A DNA stretch of 64,000 bases from JBMOKT01 sp049323895. Its GTDB lineage: Bacteria; Bacillota; Peptococcia; Peptococcales; BICA1-8. The notes beneath the pieces are model-generated. The model made no database searches and was not told the DNA's origin. It saw only the letters and a program-made list of their open reading frames with translations. The stretch lies in NCBI GenBank assembly GCA_049323895.1, contig JBMOKT010000023.1, positions 186,001 to 250,000 of the forward strand, in the 5' to 3' direction. The first letter of the stretch is position 1. Each line of letters starts with the position of its first letter. The position numbers and the translations under genes are program-made. Shown here one piece after another: positions 51,806-60,155 of this stretch.

Positions 51806-53002
51806 TTACTTATTAAAATAGGCTAGGGCAGACCTGACATGCATTTCTATTCCAATCAATAATGTATCTTCGTCTATATCAAAAAGGGGATGATGATGAG
51901 GATAATCTGTGCCTTTGTCCGGATTACCAGTACCGACAAAATAAAAGGCGCTGGGCACTCTCAGGGTAAATTCAGCAAAATCTTCACCGCCCATAGCCCG
52001 ATACTCAACAATACTCTGCTCCGATTCCAGAGTTTCCCGGGCTGCTTCTTTCACCTTTTGAACCATTTCAGGCACATTGTTCATGCAGGGATTGCTGGGG
52101 ACATAGGTTAGCTCGTAATGGGTTCCGGTTGCCAGACATACCCCTTTAATAATCCTTTCAAACTTTTCCTTAAGCAGCGTCTTTCCCTGTTCTTCATTGT
52201 CAAACAGGTAGCGCATGGTTCCGGCCAATTCCACTTTTCCGGGAATAATGTTGCATCCTGTCCCCCCTTGAATCTTCCCAAACATAATTACATTAGGGTT
52301 GAATACGCTGATTTCCCTAGTGGTAAGAACTTGTACTGAATCTACAATTTTGGAAGCTGCCAGAATTGGGTCTACTGCATCATGAGGGGCAGATGTGTGA
52401 CCTCCCTTGCCATAAATGATTAACTCAAACTGCTCTAGTCCGGCCATAATGGCCCCATTAACAATACCGATTTTTCCGCTTTCAATACCCGTCCAGATAT
52501 GGAGAGCGAAAGCCCCATCTACTTTGGGATTCTCCAGAACGCCGTTTTTAATCATCTCCAAGGCCCCCGCCCTGGGATCCGTGGTTTCCTCATTGGGCTG
52601 AAAAACAAACTTAATATTGCCATTGATTTCATTTTGGTGATTGGATAAAATCTTTGCGGCTATAAGCAGCATGGCAACATGGGCATCATGACCGCAAGTA
52701 TGGGCTATGCCCTTATTAACCGATTTATATGGCTTAGCAATTGCTTCTTCCATTGGCAGGGCATCCATATCAGCTCTCAGTAAAAGGGTAGGTCCAGGCT
52801 GGCTCCCCCGCAGCAGTCCCACTACCCCTGTTTGGGCGAGAATCTGAATCTCCAGACCAAGAGACTCCAGAAACTGACAAATAATTTTCGAAGTTTTAAA
52901 TTCCTGAAAACCTAATTCTGGATGCATATGAAAATGCCGACGAAGCCTGATGGCTTCTTCTTTTAGGGAGTGGATTTCCTGCTTAATATCTTGTATCATC
53001 AT
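51806..53002 (-). CDS. M20D-family amidohydrolase, putative N-acetyl-diaminobutyrate deacetylase (DoeB2-type)
   Basis: 398 aa. M20D motifs: RRHFHMHPELGFQEFKT, LRADMDALPMEE, HTCGHDAHVAMLL, FQPNEET, and the C-terminal YRAMGGEDFAEF and HHHPLFDIDEDTL. These provide Zn ligands and the catalytic Glu of hippurate/IAA-amino-acid/N-acyl amino acid hydrolases. In a putative ectoine pathway it would deacetylate N-acetyl-2,4-diaminobutyrate made by the DoeA-like enzymes. That step assignment is inference from context; general N-acyl amino acid deacylation is certain enough. Confidence 0.85.
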   Translation of the reverse strand: MMIQDIKQEIHSLKEEAIRLRRHFHMHPELGFQEFKTSKIICQFLESLGLEIQILAQTGVVGLLRGSQPGPTLLLRADMDALPMEEAIAKPYKSVNKGIAHTCGHDAHVAMLLIAAKILSNHQNEINGNIKFVFQPNEETTDPRAGALEMIKNGVLENPKVDGAFALHIWTGIESGKIGIVNGAIMAGLEQFELIIYGKGGHTSAPHDAVDPILAASKIVDSVQVLTTREISVFNPNVIMFGKIQGGTGCNIIPGKVELAGTMRYLFDNEEQGKTLLKEKFERIIKGVCLATGTHYELTYVPSNPCMNNVPEMVQKVKEAARETLESEQSIVEYRAMGGEDFAEFTLRVPSAFYFVGTGNPDKGTDYPHHHPLFDIDEDTLLIGIEMHVRSALAYFNK

Positions 53003-53022
53003 AATCCGCCACCTTTAATTAT

Positions 53023-54303
53023 TTATTTGCCAAACATGGTATTGGGTAAAAAGAGCGCCAGTTGCGGAAATGTGATTACCAGAATGATTACAAGGACAGT
53101 CATCAGTATAAAAGGTAGTATGTGGCCTATTATTTCAACATAGGGTCTGCGGAAAATTACCTGGGCAGTAAAAATGTCGCAGCCAAAAGGCGGTGTAATC
53201 GTTCCCAATGCTACCTGAGCCGTAACAATAACACCCAGTAGAATGGGATCTATATTAGTCATTGCGACATAATGGGCAAAAATAGGTGTAAGAATGTACA
53301 TGGCAACTAGACCGTCTACCAGCATACAGGCAATGAAATAAGCCAAATTTATTACAATCAGAACCTTTAAAGCCGATGGATCTGAACCAAAAATCTGGGG
53401 CAGAATCTTTTCCGGTATGTTCAGGAAACTTATAAGCCAGGAAGCTACTTGACCTGAACCAACCAGGATAAAGACAACACCGGTAACTATCCCTGTAGCC
53501 TTTGCAGCCCTTATTATACCACCGATATCAAGGGATCTGTATACTATCGATTCTACCAGAAGAGCATAGAAAACAGCCGCAGCAGCAGCTTCAGTAGGAC
53601 TGAAAACCCCGGTGTAAATGCCGCCTACAATAAGTAAAGGATAGCCAAAAACCCAGATCCCCTCTTTGATAGTGGTCAGACGTTCACCCATAGTAGCCTT
53701 CTTTTCCGTATACCCAACTTTCTTAACCTTGGAGTAAATAACACAATAGGCAGAATATAAAGTTGCCATCAGAATACCTGGCACAATACCAGCCATATAG
53801 AGCTTACCAATAGACGTTCCGGTGATAACTCCATAGACTATAAAGACTAAACTAGGCGGTATCAAAAGGGCAATCTCGGCAGATCCAAGAATTAATCCAA
53901 AAGAGAAACTGCTAGGATATCCTGCACGAAGTAAAATAGGTCGGAAACTACCGCCCATGGCAGCCAAAGTTGCCTGGGCTGAACCGGAAACAGCACCGAA
54001 AATAGTGCAGGCTACATTAGTGCTTACCGGAATTCCTCCGGGAAGGTGCCCCAACCAGGTCATAACCATCCGACTGAGCCTTTTCCCTGTTTCTCCCGAG
54101 GTAATCAATTCAGCTCCCAGAATAAAAAGCGGTACGCAGACCAAGGCGGGCGGACTAATCCCGGTAATAATCTGTTGAACCAAGATTTTGGAGTCCAGCA
54201 TAGGAAGGTTAATATGAAGAAACAGCATTAGGGTTCCTAAAATATTCAAGACAAAGGGTAAACCGATTACTAACATTGTAACTAATATTAAAACCCATAA
54301 CAT
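53023..54303 (-). CDS. dctM: TRAP transporter large permease DctM (ectoine-type cluster)
   Basis: 426 aa, about 12 helices. GIPVSTNVACTIFGAVSGSA, QATLAAMGGSFRPILLRAGY, EIALLIPPSLVFIVYGVITG, FGYPLLIVGGIYTGVFSPTE and GTITPPFGCDIFTAQVIF identify DctM. Gene order dctP-dctQ-dctM-M20-racemase on the minus strand resembles Teh/Tea/Ueh-type (hydroxy)ectoine TRAP loci, so compatible-solute uptake is likely. The gap to the M20 gene is 20 bp. Confidence 0.92.
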   Translation of the reverse strand: MLWVLILVTMLVIGLPFVLNILGTLMLFLHINLPMLDSKILVQQIITGISPPALVCVPLFILGAELITSGETGKRLSRMVMTWLGHLPGGIPVSTNVACTIFGAVSGSAQATLAAMGGSFRPILLRAGYPSSFSFGLILGSAEIALLIPPSLVFIVYGVITGTSIGKLYMAGIVPGILMATLYSAYCVIYSKVKKVGYTEKKATMGERLTTIKEGIWVFGYPLLIVGGIYTGVFSPTEAAAAAVFYALLVESIVYRSLDIGGIIRAAKATGIVTGVVFILVGSGQVASWLISFLNIPEKILPQIFGSDPSALKVLIVINLAYFIACMLVDGLVAMYILTPIFAHYVAMTNIDPILLGVIVTAQVALGTITPPFGCDIFTAQVIFRRPYVEIIGHILPFILMTVLVIILVITFPQLALFLPNTMFGK

Positions 54304-54312
54304 AAGAACACC

Positions 54313-54855
54313 TCAATCCTCGTATTCGCTTTGTTGTTCAGGGGACAACCATACTTCCTTCTCGACTATGTTTTTGATAATTGTTCGAACATATTCCACA
54401 CCCATTAAAAAGAAACCGGTGGGAATGATAGTCCAGATCAGCCAATAAGGAATCCTCAAAGCCGGAGTAAGTTGGGTTCTCATGCGGGCAACCATCATAT
54501 AATCCCAGGCGTAATAAGCCATAATAAAAGTTATTATTGCACCCAAAACGCAAGTGAAGATAATCATAATTTTTTGAAGCCTGGGGCTTAAAGCCTCGAA
54601 CATCGCACTCATACGAACATGACGGGCCCTCCTGACTCCGTAGCCAGCACCGATAAAAGTTATAATGATTAGCATTATTGAGGAAATTTCTTCTACAAAA
54701 AAGATGCTCATGTGAAGCTGTCTGGCAATAACGTTAACTATCCAGGCTACAGCAATTACTAATACGGCCCCTACTAAACACCAGACTTCAAATGCCTCAA
54801 GCAACTGATTTGCTTTCTTGGCAATGATCCCCTTGCTTCTATTTTTATCACCCAT
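54313..54855 (-). CDS. dctQ: TRAP transporter small permease DctQ (ectoine-type cluster)
   Basis: 180 aa, four helices, longer N-terminus than usual. FVEEISSIMLIIITFIGAGYG and VRRARHVRMSAMFEALSP correspond to the conserved W/F-x-E-E and H-I/V-R-[MV] segments of DctQ. Starts at ATG 54855 with GGGGGCTGTTCGG and ends 9 bp before dctM. Confidence 0.9.
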   Translation of the reverse strand: MGDKNRSKGIIAKKANQLLEAFEVWCLVGAVLVIAVAWIVNVIARQLHMSIFFVEEISSIMLIIITFIGAGYGVRRARHVRMSAMFEALSPRLQKIMIIFTCVLGAIITFIMAYYAWDYMMVARMRTQLTPALRIPYWLIWTIIPTGFFLMGVEYVRTIIKNIVEKEVWLSPEQQSEYED

Positions 54856-54878
54856 CCGAACAGCCCCCTAATATTTTT

Positions 54879-54915
54879 ATACCTTGAAGCGGGACGGTCT
54901 CCCGCCACAAGGTAT
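54879..54915. terminator. Two-part hairpin between dctP and dctQ
   Basis: Outer stem ATACCTTG/CAAGGTAT and inner stem GCGGGA/TCCCGC. No T-run on the minus strand, so it is likely an mRNA stabiliser or attenuator that keeps binding protein in excess. It parallels the hairpin at 35158-35199. Confidence 0.7.
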
Positions 54916-54937
54916 TGTGAAATTGTGATTACGTTAA

Positions 54938-56047
54938 TTAACGGGCAATATTAAGTTCCTTTTTGGCATTCTCAATGTCTTTTAGTAATACGTCCAAAAC
55001 TTCTTGAGCGCCTGAGCCGCCAATTTCAAGGAATTTCGGGTAGACTGTCTTAGCTCTTTCCTTCATCTTGTCTATTTCGGCATCGCTGAGTTCGGTTACC
55101 TTTATTTGCGGTCTCTCTTTGAGTATCGCTTCTAAATCAACTTTATGTCTGTCATCGATCCACTTACCACTGGTAACTACATTGTCTTTCCAGAACTTGC
55201 GCATCTTCTCCTGAGTTTCTTTGGGCAGGGAATCGAAGAATTGAGCGTTGACTGTCGGAATGCCTAAGAAGGGTTCATTGTAAGCCTGGGTTAAGTAGTC
55301 CTGTACTTCATAGAACTTGGCACTGCGGATTGCAAATATTGGGTTTACCTGACCGTCAACTATTTTGGTCTGCAGGGCTGTATAAACTTCGCCGTATGTA
55401 ATAGGAGTTGGTGTGAAACCGTAGGCTTTATAGTCTTCTATCAGCAGATTGGAACCCATTACACGAATCTTGAAGCCTTTCATATCCCCTAAGGAGTTGA
55501 TAGGCTTGTTGGAAGTGATAGTTTGCCAGCCTTCATACATTACGCCTAACGGAACCAGACCTTTGGTGCGGAACCATTTTTCCAGTACGGGCATAAACTC
55601 ACCTTTATTAACAACCCATCCCAAAACTTCCGGCATGCGTTCCTTGGGCCAAATATAGTTTAATGCCAGAACCTGAGCTTCAGGAACGAATGAGCTAATC
55701 CATGCATAGTCAGAAAAAACATACTGCACTACCCCAAGCTGGCAAAGTTCGTTAATATCGCGAGATTCACCAAGAGTACCAAAGGGATAAACTTTGATAT
55801 CCAGATTAGTAGAATTTTTCATTTCATCAGCAAATTTTTCAGCCCAAACGGTCATAAAATCGCCTTCAATTTCCTCGGAGGCAAATTTGGCTTCTATTCT
55901 TTGAGCCGGAGGAGCCTTCTCAACGGGTGCTGCTGGATTTTCAGCAGGTGCAGGTGCAGGTTTTGTTCCACCGCCACAACCTGCTAAGGTTAAGAGCGCT
56001 ATTACGAGAACTAACGCAAAAACCTTTTTATTTTGCTTGACAAACAT
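54938..56047 (-). CDS. dctP: TRAP transporter substrate-binding lipoprotein DctP (ectoine-type cluster)
   Basis: 369 aa from ATG 56047 (GGGGGATTGAAA upstream). Lipoprotein signal KVFALVLVIALLTLAGC followed by a Pro/Ala-rich linker. The mature part has DLGDMKGFKIRVMGS-type GDMKGFKIRVMGSNLLIEDY with the substrate-clamping Arg, VYTALQTKIVDGQVNPIFAI and WIDDRHKVDLEAILKERPQI. Probable import of ectoine/hydroxyectoine or another zwitterion, judged only by neighbours. First gene of the unit behind operator copy C. Confidence 0.9.
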   Translation of the reverse strand: MFVKQNKKVFALVLVIALLTLAGCGGGTKPAPAPAENPAAPVEKAPPAQRIEAKFASEEIEGDFMTVWAEKFADEMKNSTNLDIKVYPFGTLGESRDINELCQLGVVQYVFSDYAWISSFVPEAQVLALNYIWPKERMPEVLGWVVNKGEFMPVLEKWFRTKGLVPLGVMYEGWQTITSNKPINSLGDMKGFKIRVMGSNLLIEDYKAYGFTPTPITYGEVYTALQTKIVDGQVNPIFAIRSAKFYEVQDYLTQAYNEPFLGIPTVNAQFFDSLPKETQEKMRKFWKDNVVTSGKWIDDRHKVDLEAILKERPQIKVTELSDAEIDKMKERAKTVYPKFLEIGGSGAQEVLDVLLKDIENAKKELNIAR

Positions 56048-56187
56048 TTTCAATCCCCCTTAAATATTATTCCGCTGGTTACACTGCTAACTGGGCTAAA
56101 ACACTTTCTTCCCGGTTATCCCCCCTTATTTTTTAGATTTAATTACTTGTTATAAATTGCTGTCTGTCATTAATTTTTTGCTCGCAT

Positions 56188-56204
56188 GTGTCGATTGTCG
56201 ACTA
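56188..56204 (+). promoter_or_regulatory. Operator copy C (GTGTCG-N5-CGACTA)
   Basis: GTGTCGATTGTCGACTA shares spacer and half-sites with the copies beside the FCD-GntR gene 7 kb away. It lies 141-157 bp upstream of dctP, linking transporter and enzyme operons in one regulon. Confidence 0.7.
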
Positions 56205-56292
56205 AATTATACTTCGCCATTAACTTCTTGATTCCTTTTTTCAATCATTACTTTTATAAAAAAATTTTGAAAATTCTTTACTATTTATAAAT

Positions 56293-56420
56293 GTTCCACC
56301 AGACGATAACTTACTAGCACCACTTGTCTTGCCATTTTATCACCTACTTGTATGCCTATCCTATATACTCGACGCAACTAGAAAATCCCGCAAATAAGGG
56401 AATAATTCATGATAGACCCC
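56293..56420. mobile_element. Internally deleted relic of the RAYT-type element
   Basis: The left part (GTTCCACCAGACGATAACTT onwards) matches the transposase 3' region at 61267-61300 of the complete element. It is then joined directly to sequence matching the transposase start and right end (CTTGCCAT, then CAAATAAGGGAATAATTCA). About 850 bp of the gene are missing between, so this is a non-autonomous relic. The plus-strand reading frame across it is not a gene. Confidence 0.7.
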
Positions 56421-56591
56421 GTATATCCCCTAGAAATAATTATGAACATTTTGCCTATTCGTATGCTACCGGGAGAAGGTCATCAAGGCAGGTTTTCTTT
56501 TTAAATAATAAGCATTACAAAAAAGTCATTAGAAAATTTAACGGGAAACACTTTAAAAATTATAATGTCCTTAAAGGTACTAATGAAATAT

Positions 56592-57041
56592 TCAAATGAG
56601 TATTTTATTTTTGTATTTAACGACTAGAAAGCTAGCTAAACTTCCAAAGAAAATATGGTAAATAAGTATTAATAATAAGTCATTAAACTCCTGGTTATTA
56701 GGGAATACTCCTCTGAGTGGAGCTATTACGCCGATATTAGCTAAATATACTAGAGTTAATAAACCTGCACCTTTTAATATATATAATTTTTCCCCAAGAT
56801 AGTAAAGCATTATTTGTATTAAAATTCCAAGTGCCCCGCTTATCGCCAAGTGTGTAAGCCATGATAATAAAATACCATAACCATTAAATTCATCCATTAG
56901 CTGTCCTGTAAAAATTCCACCACCAATAGCAATTATGCAAAGCTTACAAATCTTAGAGGCAAATAATGCCATGCTAATTAACCCCATAATAATACCAGTA
57001 ATAATTCCACTAATTGCCCCTGCTAAAACATGATTATACAT
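56592..57041 (-). CDS. Four-helix ~150-aa membrane protein, family member B
   Basis: 149 aa. Four to five hydrophobic segments: VLAGAISGIITGIIMGLISM, CKLCIIAIGGGIFTGQLMDE, AISGALGILIQIMLYYLG and LLLILIYHIFFGSLASFLVV. GAGGGAGATTTTTA-type RBS precedes ATG 57041. It shares length and topology with the proteins at 29513, 57395 and 58424; sequence similarity is faint. Function unknown. Confidence 0.7.
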   Translation of the reverse strand: MYNHVLAGAISGIITGIIMGLISMALFASKICKLCIIAIGGGIFTGQLMDEFNGYGILLSWLTHLAISGALGILIQIMLYYLGEKLYILKGAGLLTLVYLANIGVIAPLRGVFPNNQEFNDLLLILIYHIFFGSLASFLVVKYKNKILI

Positions 57042-57394
57042 TAAAAATCTCCCTCGATATTGACATAATAAAACTTATGCTTAAGCCTAACTTTAGAGCT
57101 ATAGTTATGATTTGTTGAATGATAAAAATTATGTGCAAAAGAATCTTATTTTATTGTGATCCAAAGCAAAGATTGCCCTGATCCTTCTACAAAAAGAACC
57201 TGCTTATACAGGTTTTTTTCAGGTAAAACACATGCCGAGGATCCTTGGAAGCAAAAGTATTCCCCAACGCTTCATCATGCTATATTTTAAACAAAAAGTG
57301 TCGTCCCTAATGTTTAGATATTCAATTACAAACCAAATATAAACGTATTAATTGGGCAATAATAGTTTAAATTCGCAAACGGAGGTAATTTCTT
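57042..57394. other. Intergenic stretch between divergent membrane-protein genes
   Basis: 353 bp of AT-rich sequence. Apart from the hairpin listed at 57197-57219, nothing coding or structural was found. It should hold promoters for both flanking genes. Confidence 0.5.
57197..57219 (+). terminator. Short terminator-like hairpin without an obvious upstream gene
   Basis: AACCTG-N6-CAGGTT followed by seven T. No plus-strand gene precedes it, so it is either a leader attenuator for the 57395 gene or a relic of a lost gene. Confidence 0.5.
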
Positions 57395-57835
57395 ATGGAC
57401 GATTTTGTCATCGTTGGCTTTTTAGGAGGATTACTAGGAACTGTCGGTGACGTTATTGTACATTGGATTTTTGTCTGGTTAAAAATTGCCAAATCAACTA
57501 CAGGTCACTATCTTTCAGAATTAATTTTTCCACATGAAAAAGTCTCATTGAGAAAACTTTTGCTTGGCGAATTTATACATCTATTAGCAGGGGGAATCTT
57601 TGGAGTATCTTTAGCGGTTTTTTTACTAATTTCCGGTTATGATTATGCCCTAATTAAAGGATTAGGTCTAGGAGCTGCAACCTGGATTGTTCATATTGCT
57701 ATAATCCCAAATATGGTTTCTCCCCGACCCTTTATTTATAGAACCTTTAATGAAACGATAGTTGATTTAATAACACACTCCATCTGGGGATTTGTTACAG
57801 CTCTTGTCTTATTAATATATAGACCGGGATTTTAA
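57395..57835 (+). CDS. Four-helix ~150-aa membrane protein, family member C
   Basis: 146 aa with RBS ACGGAGGTAATTTCTT. Helices at VIVGFLGGLLGTVGDVIVHW, LLAGGIFGVSLAVFLLIS, LGLGAATWIVHIAIIPNM and DLITHSIWGFVTALVLLIYR. A DUF-type protein with conserved His/Asp within membrane (D-V-I-V-H-W). It is 25 bp upstream of a ferritin-like gene, so the two are co-transcribed. Unknown function. Confidence 0.72.
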   Translation: MDDFVIVGFLGGLLGTVGDVIVHWIFVWLKIAKSTTGHYLSELIFPHEKVSLRKLLLGEFIHLLAGGIFGVSLAVFLLISGYDYALIKGLGLGAATWIVHIAIIPNMVSPRPFIYRTFNETIVDLITHSIWGFVTALVLLIYRPGF

Positions 57836-57860
57836 TAAAATCTTAATGGGAGGCTTATTT

Positions 57861-58310
57861 ATGAATTTTATACTTAGGGTAAAAGAATTCTATCTTTTAG
57901 AGTTGCTTCAATTAAAAATGTATGAATCACAGCTTCACACCCTGGAAAATGATTATGTGCGTCATGCTTATGAGCGTATGGTAGAACTGGAGCAGGGTCA
58001 TGTAGACTTTTTCAAAAACTACCTAATAGAAAATAATAGTGACATCCCTTCAATTCCAGGAAGCCTTATGTCTTTAGCAGGAAAGTTCATTGGTCACTCT
58101 TTAGATTTAACTTCAGCGGATAACCGTTACAAGATTGGAGCAGCAGTGGAAAGTAAAGCAATTGAGATGTATCATGCATTTATTTTAGAAACCTGGGATG
58201 ACAAAAATTTCAACAGAAGGCTATGGCATAATATGATTGATGAAGAATTCCATTTACTCTGGTTTAAAGATAATCAGAAAAGCTTTATATCAAGTGGAAA
58301 ATACACATAA
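57861..58310 (+). CDS. Ferritin-like di-iron domain protein
   Basis: 149 aa from ATG 57861, with GGGAGG 7 nt upstream. A four-helix bundle with two E-x-x-H pairs (ELEQGHVDFF and DEEFHLLWF) and further glutamates at KEFYLLELLQ and AAVESKAIEMYH, the pattern of carboxylate-bridged di-iron proteins (rubrerythrin/COQ7/ferritin-like). Probably handles iron or peroxide, or oxidises a small substrate. It is paired with the preceding membrane protein, which could be its partner. Confidence 0.72.
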   Translation: MNFILRVKEFYLLELLQLKMYESQLHTLENDYVRHAYERMVELEQGHVDFFKNYLIENNSDIPSIPGSLMSLAGKFIGHSLDLTSADNRYKIGAAVESKAIEMYHAFILETWDDKNFNRRLWHNMIDEEFHLLWFKDNQKSFISSGKYT

Positions 58311-58423
58311 TATTGACCAAATTTCTATTTAATCATTTTGCAGCAACCAAAGGATATAACAGAATCTAACCAAGTTCAATACGACGCTAAATCGTTGTGT
58401 TACGACATAAGAAATAAGCCTTT

Positions 58424-58873
58424 TTATATGTTTCCTAATTCCCTTCTGTCTAAAACTCCCAAGGTATAAGCTAAAGTTATACCATAAACCGATGCAGATA
58501 GAAAATGGGATATTGTAGCATTTAAAGTGTGTGTTGTAAAATTATCTAACTTTAATAGTATTGATATTGCATATATGCCTTCATTAGCTATTACTCCATA
58601 TAACCAACCCTTAAATAGATAGTTCCCACTGGTTAGCTTCAAAAGTATAAGAGCAAATGGAATACCTAAAAAACCCGAAAATACTATTTGCTCAATTTGA
58701 GTAAACATAACTTCAAATAAATTATTAGGTAACCTTCCTAATGTCATCATTGAAGCCCAATTTAATAGTCTCTCATCATATAACCCCACTAGATAACCTA
58801 ACCAATCAACTATATTCATAGCTAAAGCTGCAACAATGCCTGCTATAAACCCCGATGTAATTCTATCTTTCAT
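58424..58873 (-). CDS. Four-helix ~150-aa membrane protein, family member D
   Basis: 149 aa. Closest to the protein at 29513-29959: both share a G-F-x-A-G-I start, N-I-x-D in helix 1, a QIVFSGFLGI/QIIFSGVLGI second helix, and FKGWLYGV/LKGAIFGS before helix 3. RBS GGTGGTGAG. Convergent with the ferritin-like gene. Uncharacterised. Confidence 0.75.
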   Translation of the reverse strand: MKDRITSGFIAGIVAALAMNIVDWLGYLVGLYDERLLNWASMMTLGRLPNNLFEVMFTQIEQIVFSGFLGIPFALILLKLTSGNYLFKGWLYGVIANEGIYAISILLKLDNFTTHTLNATISHFLSASVYGITLAYTLGVLDRRELGNI

Positions 58874-59004
58874 CTGTACTCACCACCATTTATAATGTGG
58901 TTATTAGTTTATACTTTTATTGTTTATTTTATTTGAAATAATGAAATTTAAAAAAGATGTGTATTTTTTTTCGTTACCATTTCTCAATTATCAACAATAC
59001 TTTC

Positions 59005-60012
59005 CTATTGTATCCATTTAGCAACTTCATAATAGGCAGGTATTCCAATAATTAAGTTAAATGGGAAAGTAACCCCCAAAGATAAGCCCAAATATATAGA
59101 AGGATTTGCTTCTGGCACCGAAGTTTTAAGTGCTGCGGGTGCAGCAATATAAGAAGCACTTCCCGCTAATACTCCCATTAATGTTACTCCTCCCAAAGAT
59201 AATCCTACAACGTTCCCCACAATAACGCCTAAAGAACCAAATAATAGTGGAGTATATAAGCCAAAAAGTAACAATTTAAGTCCATGTTCTTTAACCTCTG
59301 ACAAACGTTGTCCTGCAATCAATCCCATATTTAAGAGAAAAAGAATTAAAATACTACTGTATAGATCTATAAATAAAGGCTTAATCATTGGTTTTGCACT
59401 GTCTCCAAGTATCCACCCTATTAATAAACTACCCATGAGAAGTAAGATGCTTTTTCCGAAAATACTTTCCCTAATTACTTCTTTATCTATTAAATTCGTG
59501 GACGCAGGGATAAAGGCAATACTTTGAGAGGAAAGTATTGAAACAGCTTGTTTGCTTTCTATTATTTTTAATAAAAGTAATGAAACTAGAATTGCTGGGC
59601 TTTCCATTAAAACAACTAAAGCATTCATAAATCCTTCATAAGATGTACCGTTTTTATCCAAAAAGGTAATAGCAGCCCCGTAAGTAACAATACTTATGGA
59701 ACCATAAGTAGCTGCTAATCCAATTGAATTTTTTAAATCCATTCTTATTACTTTCATGATAAAAAGGGTGATAAATGGAATTATTATTCCTAAAAATAAT
59801 GCACCTAGGATTGGTGTCAATACAGTTTCTATGGAATAATGGGAAAGTTCAATTCCTCCTTTAATTCCAATCGCAATCAATAAGTAGATGCTTAACCCTT
59901 CACTTAAACTATTTGGAAACTTTAAATCGGATTTAAATATAGCAGCAATAATTCCTAATATGAAAAATAAAACAACTGGTGATAATAAATTTTGGAAAAT
60001 TATTTCGCTCAT
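59005..60012 (-). CDS. sbtA: SbtA-type sodium-dependent bicarbonate transporter
   Basis: 335 aa, ten helices in two inverted halves. LLSPVVLFFILGIIAAIFKS, the loop AIGIKGGIELS, GLAATYGSISIVTYGAAITF, and in the second half NMGLIAGQRL and LAGSASYIAAPAALKTSVPE are typical SbtA/DUF897 segments. It imports HCO3- with Na+. Upstream on the same strand lies an MpsC/DUF2294 gene separated by a terminator-like hairpin, so expression may be attenuated. ATG 60012 with TAGGAGGCAC. Confidence 0.88.
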   Translation of the reverse strand: MSEIIFQNLLSPVVLFFILGIIAAIFKSDLKFPNSLSEGLSIYLLIAIGIKGGIELSHYSIETVLTPILGALFLGIIIPFITLFIMKVIRMDLKNSIGLAATYGSISIVTYGAAITFLDKNGTSYEGFMNALVVLMESPAILVSLLLLKIIESKQAVSILSSQSIAFIPASTNLIDKEVIRESIFGKSILLLMGSLLIGWILGDSAKPMIKPLFIDLYSSILILFLLNMGLIAGQRLSEVKEHGLKLLLFGLYTPLLFGSLGVIVGNVVGLSLGGVTLMGVLAGSASYIAAPAALKTSVPEANPSIYLGLSLGVTFPFNLIIGIPAYYEVAKWIQ

Positions 60013-60049
60013 TCATGTGCCTCCTATGTGATAATTTCATTAAATAAAA

Positions 60050-60105
60050 AAACCGACAGTTTCAGTATTCAAGTAGTCTTAACCACTTTTACTGAATGTC
60101 GGTTT
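60050..60105 (-). terminator. Attenuator-like terminator between mpsC-like gene and sbtA
   Basis: Arms AAACCGACA..TTCAGTA and TACTGAA..TGTCGGTTT pair with a 2-nt bulge and are followed on the minus strand by a run of T. Lying upstream of sbtA, it either ends the mpsC transcript or makes readthrough conditional. Confidence 0.72.
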
Positions 60106-60155
60106 ATCTTCAACTGACCCTAGTCTTTTAAAGATCTCCCTATATTAATTTTTAA

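Noticed and set aside
56324..56599. Plus-strand frame of 91 codons
   Set aside because: It runs through the deleted RAYT relic and beyond with no ribosome site and no protein-like pattern.
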